From DASYQD01 sp963837455 (lineage in GTDB: Bacteria; Acidobacteriota; Thermoanaerobaculia; Multivoradales; JAIOJS01), in the NCBI GenBank assembly GCA_963837455.1, contig CAWINM010000001.1, forward strand, positions 2,418,001-2,482,000: a stretch of DNA of 64,000 nt. The letters run 5' to 3'. The position numbers and the translations under genes were made by a program. Position 1 is the stretch's first letter, and each line of letters opens with the position of its first letter. The notes beneath the pieces are model-generated. The model was not told where the DNA came from. It made no database searches and saw only the letters and a list, made by a program, of their open reading frames with translations. Below, piece after piece: positions 42,847 to 52,012 of the stretch.

Positions 42847-44211
42847 ATGAGGCGCTCGCTGATCCAGCGCTCGCTCGCCGTCGCGCTCGTCGTCATGGCG
42901 CTCGCCGGCGGAGTGGGAGTCTGGCTGGCGAAGCGTCGCCCGCCGCGGCCATGGAACGTGCTGCTGGTGCTCGTCGACACCCTGCGCGCCGACCACCTGG
43001 GGTGCTACGGCTATCCCCTCGCGACATCGCCGCGCCTCGACGCCTTCGCGCGCCAGTCGACGGTGTTCGAGCGCGCCATCAGCCACGCACCCTGGACCAA
43101 GCCGGCGGTCGCCTCCCTGATGACGTCGCTGCGTCCCAACGAGCATGGGGCGATGGGAGTGGACGACGGGCTGCCCGGCGACGCCGGAGTGACGCTCGCG
43201 GAGGCCCTGGCCGAACGCGGCTACGACACGGTAGCCATCCAGAGCAACCCGTTTCTCAGCGCCGAGGCCGGCTACGACCGCGGCTTCGCGGCCGTCCGGC
43301 ACCTCAACCGCGCTCGCGGCGCCGCGGTCGTCCGGCACCTGATGGCCCAGCTGCGCCGCCGGCGGGGGCGGCCGTTCTTCGCCTACGTCCACCTGATGGA
43401 CGTGCACCTGCCATACCGGCCGCCGGCGCCGTACCGCAGGCTGTTCGACCGGGCCGACTACGTCGGTCGCTTCCCCGGCGAGCGTATCGACGCCCGTCCG
43501 GAGGAGATCCGCGCCGCCGTCGGCGGGCTCACCGCCGCCGACCGACGGCACGTCGTGGCGCTCTACGACGCCGCCATCCGCTACGCCGACGCGCAGTTCG
43601 GCAGCATCGAGGACGCCCTCCGTGCCACCGGCATGTGGGATGACACCGTCGTCGTGGTAGTGGCCGATCACGGCGAGGAGCTCTTCGACCACGGCAGCTT
43701 CGAGCATGGTCACACGCTCTACAACGAGCTGTTGCACGTGCCGCTGCTGATCCGCGTCCCCGGCCGCAGTGGGCAGCGGGTAGCCGAGCTCGTCGGGCTC
43801 GTCGACGTGTATCCCACGCTCTTCGGCGTGTTGGGCTTTCCGCAGCCGCCATCCGCCGTCGGCCGCAACCTGTCGTTCTTGCTGCGGCGGGGAGCACCGC
43901 ACCGCTCGACGCGCGCCAGCGCCTTCAGCACCGGGCTGCTCTACCCGGCCCGCGGAGCTGCCGTCGCGAGCGTGCAGACGGCGACCCGCAAGCTCATTCG
44001 CTTGGGGGGTGAGACGCCGCGCGACCTGCTCTACGACCTCGTCGCCGACCCGCACGAGCAGCAGCCCATGGCCGCTTCCGCCGGCGCGATGGCGTACCGG
44101 CGGCTGCTCCAAGACCGGCTCGAGGCGCGGCGTCGTGGCCGCGGCGCGGATCGTCTCAGCCTCGACCCCCGGACCCGCCGACGCCTCAAGAGCCTGGGCT
44201 ACCTTCGGTGA
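42847..44211 (+). CDS. Sulfatase/alkaline phosphatase superfamily protein 2, membrane-anchored
   Basis: 454 residues. One N-terminal anchor helix (about 10-27), then the hydrolase domain: VLVDTLRADHLGCYGYPLAT, APWTKPAVASLMTSLRP, FAYVHLMDVHLPYRPPAPYR and VADHGEELFDHGSFEHGHT. As in protein 1, the C/S-x-P-x-R motif is absent. The end, RLKSLGYLR, matches the family tail. It is probably a periplasmic hydrolase or transferase of unknown substrate. Confidence 0.8.
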   Translation: MRRSLIQRSLAVALVVMALAGGVGVWLAKRRPPRPWNVLLVLVDTLRADHLGCYGYPLATSPRLDAFARQSTVFERAISHAPWTKPAVASLMTSLRPNEHGAMGVDDGLPGDAGVTLAEALAERGYDTVAIQSNPFLSAEAGYDRGFAAVRHLNRARGAAVVRHLMAQLRRRRGRPFFAYVHLMDVHLPYRPPAPYRRLFDRADYVGRFPGERIDARPEEIRAAVGGLTAADRRHVVALYDAAIRYADAQFGSIEDALRATGMWDDTVVVVVADHGEELFDHGSFEHGHTLYNELLHVPLLIRVPGRSGQRVAELVGLVDVYPTLFGVLGFPQPPSAVGRNLSFLLRRGAPHRSTRASAFSTGLLYPARGAAVASVQTATRKLIRLGGETPRDLLYDLVADPHEQQPMAASAGAMAYRRLLQDRLEARRRGRGADRLSLDPRTRRRLKSLGYLR

Positions 44212-44260
44212 GCCGAAGCGTCCCGCTGGAGGTCGCGATCGGCCGCGCGACACGGTCGGG

Positions 44261-44289
44261 TTGCGCCAAGACCCAAGCTTTGTTAGCAT
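44261..44289 (+). promoter_or_regulatory. Promoter of secreted-protein paralog A, with an inverted repeat
   Basis: TTGCGC (44261-44266), 17 bases, TAGCAT (44284-44289), in an AT-rich island. An inverted repeat, TTAGC at 44283-44287 and GCTAA at 44298-44302, spans the -10 and start region and could be an operator. Confidence 0.5.
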
Positions 44290-44384
44290 AGATTCAAGCT
44301 AACCGACGGAAAACACAAGAGCCCGTACCCTGGCCAGCGCCCCGTCAAGGTGCTCCCAGGGTGCCCGTGGAGGTGACCATCAAG

Positions 44385-45728
44385 ATGCAGGGATCGCTCG
44401 TCGGCCGGATCATCCCCCTCGCCACCGTCGCCGTGCTTGCCGCCGCGCCGCTCCTCGCCGTCGAGGTCTACGTGCCGGCAATCAACCCTGGCCTCAACAA
44501 CGACGGCAGCCGCAGCGAGACCGAGCTGTGGGTGGGCAATGCCGGCACCAAGGCCGGCTCGTTCACCACCACCTACTTTGATGTCAACAGCGACGGAACC
44601 CACCGCGCCGGCGTTCCCAGCTCCACCCACTCGGTGCCCGCCGGGCGCAGCTTCCAGGTCACCGGGGTGGCGAAGAGTGGCCAGGCCGGCCTGGTGGTGA
44701 TCGGGCTGGACAGCGGGATGGTCGCCGACGCGCGCCTGGTCAGCACCGCCCAGAGCGGCGCCATCGCCATCTCCAGCGTGCCGGTGATCTCCACCGCCAA
44801 CCAGGTGGACGCCGGCGGCAAGGCGGAGCTGCTCGGGCTCGAGCGCGACCCGGAGAACGGCCGGCTGCTCCACTTCGGCGTCGTCAACCTCGGCGGAGCG
44901 GCCGCCAGCTGCATGGTGAGCTTTTTCCGGGTCGACGGCTCGCAGATCGCGAGCACCGTCACCCTTGCGCTCAAGCCGTTGTCGTTGCTGCACTTCCAGG
45001 ACGCGCTCGGCATCCTCGACGCCGGTCGGGTGTCGGGCGTGCGCGGCGAGGTCAGCTGCGACCAGCCCTTCTTCGCCTACGGGGCGCAGCAGCAGTTCCC
45101 CAACGCCCACTACCAGTTCGTCACCCCAACGACAGAGGGTGGCGACGCTCCGAGTCAGCCGATCACCTGCCAGGCGGGCCTGGTCTGCTACGACTTCCCC
45201 GGGATCGTGCACACCTCGACGTCGGCCAACCCCGATCACGCCGTCAGGCTGAACCCGCCGCCGGGCACCTACAAGAAGGTCGCGGTGCACCTCGAGGTGC
45301 AGATCAACGGCTTCTCGGCACCCAGCGACGGCGGGCACGGCATGCTCTACATGGTGCTCGACAAGAACAAGGACATGTTCGGCTACATCTTCTTGCAGGG
45401 GCCGAACGCCAATCGCGTGGTGTTGCGCCATGGCTTCGGCCAGACCACGGGTGCGAAGGCCAAGCTCATCCAGGCATTCACGCCGGTCAACGGCGCCACT
45501 TACGCGCTCGACTACGTCTACGACGCGGCGGGTCGGAGCCTGGTGATGACGCTCAAGAAGGGCGGCCAGGAGGTGGTCCGCTTCGCCGACGCGCCAAACA
45601 TCCACTCCATCGGCATCGGAGCCAGTCAACAGATCATCCTGGGTCTCAGCAACCCGGGCAAGGTGTCCAACGAGCCCGCCTCGATCGGCTGGGTCTACAA
45701 GAACCTGCACGTCGAGCTGACGCCCTGA
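44385..45728 (+). CDS. Secreted protein of unknown function, paralog A
   Basis: 447 residues from ATG 44385, chosen because GGAGGTGA ends eight bases upstream; a GTG at 44361 is also in frame. A signal peptide (about 1-22) precedes two beta-rich domains. The second (about 290-447) closely matches the protein at 47049-48380: HGMLYMVLDKNK against HGVLYVIINRNK, and EPASIGWVYKNLHVEL against EPASVGWTYTNLKVEL. No catalytic motif is recognised. It may be a cell-surface or matrix protein. Confidence 0.7.
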   Translation: MQGSLVGRIIPLATVAVLAAAPLLAVEVYVPAINPGLNNDGSRSETELWVGNAGTKAGSFTTTYFDVNSDGTHRAGVPSSTHSVPAGRSFQVTGVAKSGQAGLVVIGLDSGMVADARLVSTAQSGAIAISSVPVISTANQVDAGGKAELLGLERDPENGRLLHFGVVNLGGAAASCMVSFFRVDGSQIASTVTLALKPLSLLHFQDALGILDAGRVSGVRGEVSCDQPFFAYGAQQQFPNAHYQFVTPTTEGGDAPSQPITCQAGLVCYDFPGIVHTSTSANPDHAVRLNPPPGTYKKVAVHLEVQINGFSAPSDGGHGMLYMVLDKNKDMFGYIFLQGPNANRVVLRHGFGQTTGAKAKLIQAFTPVNGATYALDYVYDAAGRSLVMTLKKGGQEVVRFADAPNIHSIGIGASQQIILGLSNPGKVSNEPASIGWVYKNLHVELTP

Positions 45729-45735
45729 GAGCCCG

Positions 45736-45760
45736 CGGCCCGCGGTTCCACCGCGGGCCG
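45736..45760. terminator. Hairpin between convergent genes
   Basis: A perfect 10-base stem (CGGCCCGCGG and CCGCGGGCCG) with loop TTCCA lies between paralog A and the convergent membrane-protein gene. There is no T tract, but the position fits a two-way transcription stop. Confidence 0.55.
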
Positions 45761-45792
45761 AATACTGCCGGCACCAACGGAGCGCCCGAGCG

Positions 45793-46941
45793 CTACGGCG
45801 TCACCGGCGTCGTCGCTGCGCCGCTGCTGCCGGCCGCCAGGCGGTGGACCCAAGCGGCGGCGAGCAGCACCAGCGCGGCGTAAGCGGGGCCGAACACGCG
45901 GATCTCGTCGCGGTAGCCGAAGAGCAGGAAGAAGGGCAGCAGCGCCAGCCCGGTGCCGACGCAGATGAGCCACACCTCGCGGAGCTCGGGCAAGCGCCAG
46001 GTGAGCACCAGCAGCGCCGTCAGCACGAATAGGTTGAAGAGGTGGAACCCCTCGGGAGCGGGGATCGCCTCGGCGTAGATGTCGAAGCCGCTCCAGTAGG
46101 TGCTCGGCGTCGCCAGGTACTGCAGGTTGCCGCGCAGCAGCAGCTTGAAGGGATCCACTGGCCGGTCGGCGAAGTGCAGCTTGACGGCGAGGAAGATTGG
46201 CGCGCCGGTGGCGACCGAGATCGCCGCATGCCGCAGCAGGAAGCGCCAGTCGCGATGGCAGAGGAAGGCAGCGAGGAACCAGACCGGCAGCAGGATGTCC
46301 GACTCCTTGTTGAGCACGGCCAGCGCGAACGTCAGGTAGAAAGGTATCCACCGCCGGCGCAGGAAGAAGGTGAGGGCGAGCGCGGTCAGCAGCAGCTCCG
46401 GGGCGTCGTAGATGAACCCGCCGCGCATGAACGTCATCGGCAGCAGGGTGAGCGCCAAAGGCGGCGTGAAGTCGCGGAATGCCGGCGGGCCGAGCCCGAG
46501 CGCCGTGAGGTTGCTGCGCCAGGCGAGCAGCGTGCCCAGCAACGAGACGAAGATCAGGTAGTGAGCGATCGCGTACTCGCTGTCGTTCTCGTCGCGCAGG
46601 GCGTAGCGCTGTCGCAGGCGCTGCCCGGTGGCCGCCAGCGCCTGGTGGGCCGCCGGCGGCACGCGCTCGGCGATGGTGTTCACCAGCCAGGGGGTGAGCA
46701 CGCGGTAGACGAACGGTGGCGGCACCTTGTAGTGGATCGCGCGGTTGAACCGCGACTTGCGCCACTTGTCGCCCATCGCCCAATGGTCGTGGAAGGAATC
46801 GAGCACGGCCGAGGAGACCGCGAAGTAGAGCAGCCCGGCGATGCTCCAGTAGAGCGCACGCCCGAGGAGGCGAGGCCAACGCGAGGCGGGCGAACCGTCT
46901 GCGATGCCGGCCTGGAAGGGCTCCGCTAAGGGTGCGCTCAC
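45793..46941 (-). CDS. Polytopic membrane protein, possibly GT-C-like
   Basis: 382 residues from GTG 46941, chosen because TATCAT on this strand ends eight bases before it. About nine or ten membrane segments. Notable loops are MGDKWRKSRFNRAIHYKVPP near the N-terminus, MRGGFIYDAPELLL and ALAVLNKESDILLPVWF; the NKES element resembles a motif of membrane glycosyltransferase-like proteins. No nucleotide-sugar site is evident. It sits between the two paralogous secreted protein genes. Confidence 0.6.
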   Translation of the reverse strand: MSAPLAEPFQAGIADGSPASRWPRLLGRALYWSIAGLLYFAVSSAVLDSFHDHWAMGDKWRKSRFNRAIHYKVPPPFVYRVLTPWLVNTIAERVPPAAHQALAATGQRLRQRYALRDENDSEYAIAHYLIFVSLLGTLLAWRSNLTALGLGPPAFRDFTPPLALTLLPMTFMRGGFIYDAPELLLTALALTFFLRRRWIPFYLTFALAVLNKESDILLPVWFLAAFLCHRDWRFLLRHAAISVATGAPIFLAVKLHFADRPVDPFKLLLRGNLQYLATPSTYWSGFDIYAEAIPAPEGFHLFNLFVLTALLVLTWRLPELREVWLICVGTGLALLPFFLLFGYRDEIRVFGPAYAALVLLAAAWVHRLAAGSSGAATTPVTP

Positions 46942-46949
46942 GCGCGCGA

Positions 46950-46955
46950 ATGATA
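46950..46955 (-). promoter_or_regulatory. -10 element, leaderless geometry
   Basis: On the minus strand TATCAT ends eight bases before the GTG at 46941; there is no ribosome binding site and no clear -35. Confidence 0.5.
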
Positions 46956-47048
46956 CCCGCTGGCGAGGGGGGACGAGGTGTGCAGGAGGCGAGGCAGGCG
47001 AGAGGCCCGGGGCGCGCCGCGACGCGTCCCCGGGCCGGTTGCGACCGT

Positions 47049-48380
47049 CTACTCGAAGAGCTCCACCTTGAGGTTGGTGTACGTCCAACCCACCGACGCG
47101 GGCTCCTCGCGGGAGTTGACGAAGGGATTGCTGAGGCCGATCACCACCTTGTCGCCGGGGTGGATGAAGATGTTGTTGACGTTCGGCTTGTCGTGGAGCT
47201 CGGCGACCACCTCGTCGCCGTGCGTGACCACCAGGTGGACCGTCTTCTGCCGCGGGTTGTACTCGTAGTCGAACGAGTAGGTCTCCCCTTCGGCGGCCGC
47301 CAGCTTGGCCTGGACTTTCTCCTTGTTGCAGCCGTTGGGGCAGATGTTGTGGCGCATGGTCACCAGGTTGCTGCCCGGCCCGCGCAGGAAGACATTGCCG
47401 ATCAGGTACTTGTTGCGATTGATGATGACGTAGAGCACGCCGTGGGCACCGGCGTCGCGGCCGCTCCAGCCGTGGATCAGCACGTCGACGTGGCCCTTCA
47501 TCGAGGCGTAGGTCGCCGGCGGTGGGGTCATGCTGAGGGCCAGAGTCGGCGCCTTCTTGGTGGAGGTGAACGGCTCGTCGCGCTCGCAGACTGTGGAGTC
47601 GTTCGAGCAGGTGGCCGCCGCCTTCTTGAGGTCGTCGAACAGCGGGGACGTGGTGTCACTGCTGCGCGCCGGCACCACGACCGCGAGCTCGCCGGTGGCG
47701 CGGTCGGCCATCTGCGCGTAGACGAAGAAGTCGCCGGAGCAGGCGATCTCGGCGCGCGCGGCGGTGATCTCGGCGCCACCGAAGACGTCGTCGAGGAAGC
47801 GCTGCGACAGCGGCGCCATCTCGATCGTCACCGGGCCCACGACGGCGCTGCCGTCGGCGCGGCGCACGGTCGCCGAACAGGTTCCCGCCTCGTCGCTGAG
47901 GTTGACCAGCACGACGTCGGCGCGCTTGCTGCGCGAGCCCTCGAGGTCCTGCACCACCAGCATGTCGCCGGCGTGACCGACGCCGTCAGCGCCGATCACC
48001 GGCAGGTCGACGCGCAGCGGCGCGGCGCCGCCGGTGCCGATGAGGTGCGCGCTGTAGTGCAGCTCGGGGTCGCCGTTGAGACCGAGCAGACCCCGCGCCT
48101 CGCCCGGTCGCAGAATCGCCGTACGGTTGGCGTCCACCGAGTACCTGGCGGCCGCTGGCTCTCGCCTGGCGATGGACTCCGTCTCGGCTCCCACCTGCAG
48201 CGCCTCGAGAGTGAGCTGCTGGTCCCATGTGTTGGTCACGGCGATCTCCGCGCGGTAGCTCACCGGACCGACCTTCTGGGCCCCCGGCAATGGGATGTAG
48301 GCGCTACCCGCGTGCGCTGCCTGCGCAATGGCGCACCCGCACACGACCACGCCAGCGACAATTCGCACGAGCGGCTTCAT
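47049..48380 (-). CDS. Secreted protein of unknown function, paralog B
   Basis: 443 residues from ATG 48380, giving signal peptide MKPLVRIVAGVVVCGCAIAQ. An upstream in-frame start at 48473 would cover the promoter. It has the same two-domain layout as paralog A, with clear identity over the last 150 residues. It has more cysteines than A (for example CPNGCNKE), suggesting extra disulfides. The -35 TTGCGC and 17-base spacer match paralog A, so the two may share regulation. Confidence 0.7.
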   Translation of the reverse strand: MKPLVRIVAGVVVCGCAIAQAAHAGSAYIPLPGAQKVGPVSYRAEIAVTNTWDQQLTLEALQVGAETESIARREPAAARYSVDANRTAILRPGEARGLLGLNGDPELHYSAHLIGTGGAAPLRVDLPVIGADGVGHAGDMLVVQDLEGSRSKRADVVLVNLSDEAGTCSATVRRADGSAVVGPVTIEMAPLSQRFLDDVFGGAEITAARAEIACSGDFFVYAQMADRATGELAVVVPARSSDTTSPLFDDLKKAAATCSNDSTVCERDEPFTSTKKAPTLALSMTPPPATYASMKGHVDVLIHGWSGRDAGAHGVLYVIINRNKYLIGNVFLRGPGSNLVTMRHNICPNGCNKEKVQAKLAAAEGETYSFDYEYNPRQKTVHLVVTHGDEVVAELHDKPNVNNIFIHPGDKVVIGLSNPFVNSREEPASVGWTYTNLKVELFE

Positions 48381-48750
48381 GACGGCTTCTGACTCCTTCC
48401 TTGGTGTGAGCCGGACGTTTCCGAAGCAGATATGGGTCGACGGCATTATAGGGTGCGGCCGGCTCATGCGCAAGCGTTTCTGCCATCACGAGTTGGGAGC
48501 AACTCGATCGAGATGGCGAGATCGCGACTCGCGGTGAACGGCCCCTCTGCGCGCTCGCCAGGCGACCCACGCGCCGCGGCCCGAGAACCAGGACCGGGGC
48601 GACCGCGGGGACGCCGCTCGCGTCGACCGGCGGTGGCGTCGAGAGCGAGCGGCGAGCCGAGGCTAGGGTGGGCGCGGATCGCCGCTGGCGGCAGGGTAGG
48701 ATCGGGCCCCTTCGGCCATCCGGCCGAGCTGCGCTGGGAAAGGACATGCG
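48381..48750. other. Divergent intergenic region, 370 bases
   Basis: It holds the paralog B promoter on the minus strand and the proS leader on the plus strand, where TAGGAT (48697-48702) is a possible -10 and AAAGGA precedes the ATG. The middle (about 48480-48690) shows no gene or motif I can name. Confidence 0.4.
48445..48473 (-). promoter_or_regulatory. Promoter of secreted-protein paralog B
   Basis: On the minus strand, TTGCGC (48473-48468), 17 bases, then a perfect TATAAT (48450-48445). The leader to the ATG is about 57 bases and contains AGGAAGGAG. Confidence 0.65.
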
Positions 48751-50466
48751 ATGCGCTGGAGCCAGTTCTACCTGTTCACCACCCGCGAGGTCCCGGCCGA
48801 CGCCGAGGTCATCAGCCATCAGCTGATGGTGCGCGCCGGCATGGTCAAGAAGACTGCTGCCGGCATCTACTCGTATCTCCCCTTCGGTTGGCGGAGCCTA
48901 CAGAAGCTCCAGGAGATCGTGCGCCGCGAGCTCGCCCGCGCCGGCGCCGTCGAGCTGCAGATGCCGGCGGTGCAGCCAGCCGAGCTCTGGCAGGAATCCG
49001 GTCGCTGGCAGCGCTACGGCAAGGAGCTGCTGCGCATCCGGGATCGCCACGAGCGCGACTTCTGCTTCGGCCCTACCCACGAGGAGGTGATCACCGACAT
49101 CGTGCGACGCGACGTGCGCAGCTACCGCCAGCTGCCCTTCAACATGTTCCAGATCCAGGTCAAGTTCCGTGACGAGATCCGACCCCGCTTCGGGCTCATG
49201 CGGGGCCGTGAGTTCCTGATGAAGGACGCCTACTCCTTCGACGTCGACGCCGCGTCGCTAGACGTGAGCTACGAGGCGATGCGCCAGGCCTACTGCCGGA
49301 TCTTCGAGGCCTGCCGGCTCGAGTACTCCGTCGTCGAGGCGGACACCGGCACCATCGGCGGCTCCTCCTCGCACGAGTTCATGGTGCTCGCCGGGTCGGG
49401 CGAGAGCGCGGTGGTGCGCTGCCCGAGCTGCGGCTACGCCGCGAACGTCGAGAAGGCGGTCACCGCTTCCCTGCACTGGCACGTGCCGGACGAGGAGCGC
49501 GCGGCGACGGGACGACGGACGGTGCCGACGCCCGGCGCCAGGTCGGTGGAGGAGGTGGCGGCGATGCTCGGCGTGCCGCGCGAGCGCATCGTCAAGACCC
49601 TGCTCTACGAGACCGAGCGGGGCTTGGTGGCGGTGGCCATTCGCGGCGATCGTGAGGTCAACGAGGTCAAGCTGCTCAACTTCCTCGGTGCCGAGCGCCT
49701 GCAGCTCGCCGGCGAGGAGCAGGTGGTGGCGGCTACCGGGGCGCCGGTGGGCTACGCCGGTCCGGTGGAGCTGCGTGCGGGCATCGACCTCGTCGCCGAC
49801 GAGTCGGTGCGGGGCCTGCGCGACTTCGTGTGCGGCGCCAACGCCGCCGACGCTCACCACGTCGGCTGCAACTGGGGGATCGACGCGGCGCCGACGGCCT
49901 GGGGCGACCTCGTCATGGTGCGCGGTGGCGATCGCTGCCCGCGCTGCGACGGCACCCTCGAGGAGCTTCGCGGCATCGAGGTCGGCCACATCTTCAAGCT
50001 CGGCACCAAGTACTCCGCGCCCATGCAGTGCACCTACCTCGATGCCGAGGGCGTCAGCCATCCGATGGTGATGGGCTGTTACGGTCTCGGCATCGGGCGC
50101 ACGGTGGCCGCCGCCATCGAGCAGAACCACGACGCCGACGGCATCGTGTGGCCGCTGCCGCTGGCGCCGTTCGCGGTGTTGCTGGTGGCGCTCAACCCCG
50201 ACGACGAGGGGGTGCGTCGCACCGCCGAGGAGATCTACGCGCGGCTCGAGGCGCGCGGCGTCGACGTCCTGTTCGACGATCGCGACGAGCGGCCGGGGGT
50301 CAAGTTCAAGGACGCCGACCTCATCGGCGTGCCGGTGCGGGTCGTCGTCGGCGCCAAGTCGCTCGCCGAGGGCCAGGTCGAGGTGTCGCTGCGCCGCGAC
50401 CGCCAGCGCCAGCTGGCCGCGCCGGGCGGAGCGGTCGAGCGGGTGATGGCCTTGCTCGCGGGGTAG
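48751..50466 (+). CDS. proS: Prolyl-tRNA synthetase, bacterial type with editing insert
   Basis: 571 residues, the standard length. Class II motif 2 reads RGREFLMKDAYSFD and motif 3 GCYGLGIGRTVAAAIEQNHD. Between them (about 235-390) lies the YbaK-like editing domain, with ERIVKTLLYETERGLVAVAI and DLVADESVRGLRDFVCGANA. The C-terminal anticodon domain is complete. It charges tRNA-Pro and clears mischarged Ala. AAAGGA precedes the ATG. Confidence 0.97.
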   Translation: MRWSQFYLFTTREVPADAEVISHQLMVRAGMVKKTAAGIYSYLPFGWRSLQKLQEIVRRELARAGAVELQMPAVQPAELWQESGRWQRYGKELLRIRDRHERDFCFGPTHEEVITDIVRRDVRSYRQLPFNMFQIQVKFRDEIRPRFGLMRGREFLMKDAYSFDVDAASLDVSYEAMRQAYCRIFEACRLEYSVVEADTGTIGGSSSHEFMVLAGSGESAVVRCPSCGYAANVEKAVTASLHWHVPDEERAATGRRTVPTPGARSVEEVAAMLGVPRERIVKTLLYETERGLVAVAIRGDREVNEVKLLNFLGAERLQLAGEEQVVAATGAPVGYAGPVELRAGIDLVADESVRGLRDFVCGANAADAHHVGCNWGIDAAPTAWGDLVMVRGGDRCPRCDGTLEELRGIEVGHIFKLGTKYSAPMQCTYLDAEGVSHPMVMGCYGLGIGRTVAAAIEQNHDADGIVWPLPLAPFAVLLVALNPDDEGVRRTAEEIYARLEARGVDVLFDDRDERPGVKFKDADLIGVPVRVVVGAKSLAEGQVEVSLRRDRQRQLAAPGGAVERVMALLAG

Positions 50467-50516
50467 GGGACGCGGTGGTGCGGCCGCCGAGTGCGGCGCG
50501 CGCGCTGGCGCCGCCG

Positions 50517-51871
50517 TCACGGCTTCTCGGCGGGCTGCTCGCGCAGCTCGAGCTCGAGGCTCTTGATGCGGTTGCGCTCGGCGTCGGCGACGCGCAGCCG
50601 CAGCGGCCCCACCTCGACGACGTCGCCGACGCGCGGCCGGCGCCCCAGCTCCGAGAGCACGACACCGCCGATGGTGTCCTCGTCGCGCTCCGAGAACTCG
50701 ATGGCGAGCGCGTCCTCGAGGTCCTCGACCAGCATGCGGGCATCGACCTGGTAGCGCCGCGGGCCGAGGGCGACGAGCCCGGTCGCTCGAGGTCGAACTC
50801 GTCCTGGATCGGGCCGACGATCTCCTCGATGACGTTCTCCAGGGTGACGATGCCGGAGACGCCGCCGTACTCGTCGAGCACCGCCGCCAGGTGCACGCGC
50901 TCGGCACGCATGCGGCGCAGCAGCTGGTCGAGGGTGAGGGTCTCGGGGACGAAGGCGAGCGGGCGGGCGGCCTCCTCGAGGGTGCGCGGCGGCCGGTCGA
51001 GGCGGAAGAGGTCCTTGATGTGGATGAGCCCGATCGCCTGGTCGAGCGTGCCCCGGCAGAGCGGGAAGCGGGTGTGGCCGGAGCTGCGGGCGAGGCGCAG
51101 GTTCTCCTCCACGCTGCGGGTGGTGGAGAGGTAGACGACGTCGCCGCGCGGCACCATGATCTGGCGTGCCACGCGGTGCGAGAGCTCGAAGACGTTGTCG
51201 AGCAGCTCGCGCTTCTGCTGCGATAGCTGCTCGGCGGTGCTGGCGAGCAGCAGCCGCAGCTCCTCCTCGCCGTGCGCGAGCTCGTGCTCGGCCATCGGCT
51301 CGACGCCGAACACCCGCAGCAGGCCGTTGGCGGCATGGTTGAGCAGCCAGATGGCCGGGTAGGTGGCGCGGTAGAAGGCGTGCAGCGGTAGCGCCACCCA
51401 CATCGAGGCGCCGAGCGGCTGGCGGATGGCGAGCGCCTTCGGGGCCTGCTCGCCGGCGACGATGTGCAGGATGGTGATGAGCAGGAAGGCGCTGGCGAGG
51501 GAGATCGAGCTGACCAGTGACTCGCTGGCCCCGAGCCTGGCGAGCAGGGGTCGCAGCAGCCAGGCGAAGGCGGGCTCGCCGACCCAGCCGAGGCCCAGGC
51601 TCGCCAGCGTGATGCCGAGCTGGGTCGCCGAGAGGTAGGCGTCGAGGTGTACCAGCATGTGCTGCAGGATGCGCACCCGCATCCCGCGCGGATCGTCGGC
51701 GGTGAGCTGGGTCGGCCGCAGCTTCACCAGCGCGAACTCGGCGGCGACGAAGAAGCCGTTGGTGAGCACCAACAGCAGGCCGAGCAGCAAGCCGGCCCAC
51801 GGGTCGAGGCTCCAGTGGCCACCGGCGATCGGCGGCCCGGCGGCGAGCAGGAGCAGCGGCGCGGCGCTCAT
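50517..51871 (-). CDS. CNNM/CorC (HlyC) family membrane protein (one frame disruption)
   Basis: 451 residues after correction, from ATG 51871. A DUF21 membrane domain opens with LLVLTNGFFVAAEFALVKLR. A CBS pair follows (IMVPRGDVVYLSTTRSVEEN and AERVHLAAVLDEYGGVSGIV), and then the CorC-type C-terminal domain (YQVDARMLVEDLEDALAIEF). The frame breaks at DEFDLERPG near 50781; restoring one base (likely CCC shortened to CC) joins it to LVALGPRRYQVD. Family members are linked to Mg/Co handling; the older name is hemolysin. Confidence 0.85.
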
Positions 51872-51972
51872 CGCGCGCCGGCGGCAGCAGCAGGCCGCCA
51901 CCGCGGTCGAGAGCTGGGAGGTCGCGGCTGTCGGGTGGAGGTGGGCGGAGGCTGATCGCTCAAGGCGGCGCG

Positions 51973-51978
51973 ATTCTA
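51973..51978 (-). promoter_or_regulatory. Possible -10 for the CNNM gene
   Basis: TAGAAT on the minus strand lies about 100 bases before ATG 51871. It is a normal leader rather than leaderless, and no -35 was found. Confidence 0.35.
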
Positions 51979-52012
51979 ACACCGCCTCCTGCCCGAGGAT
52001 TTTGCCGCTCGC

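Noticed and set aside
48697..48750. T-box or other tRNA-sensing leader upstream of proS
   Set aside because: Only about 50 bases lie between the possible -10 and the start. A short GGCC-rich hairpin is present but no T-box sequence.
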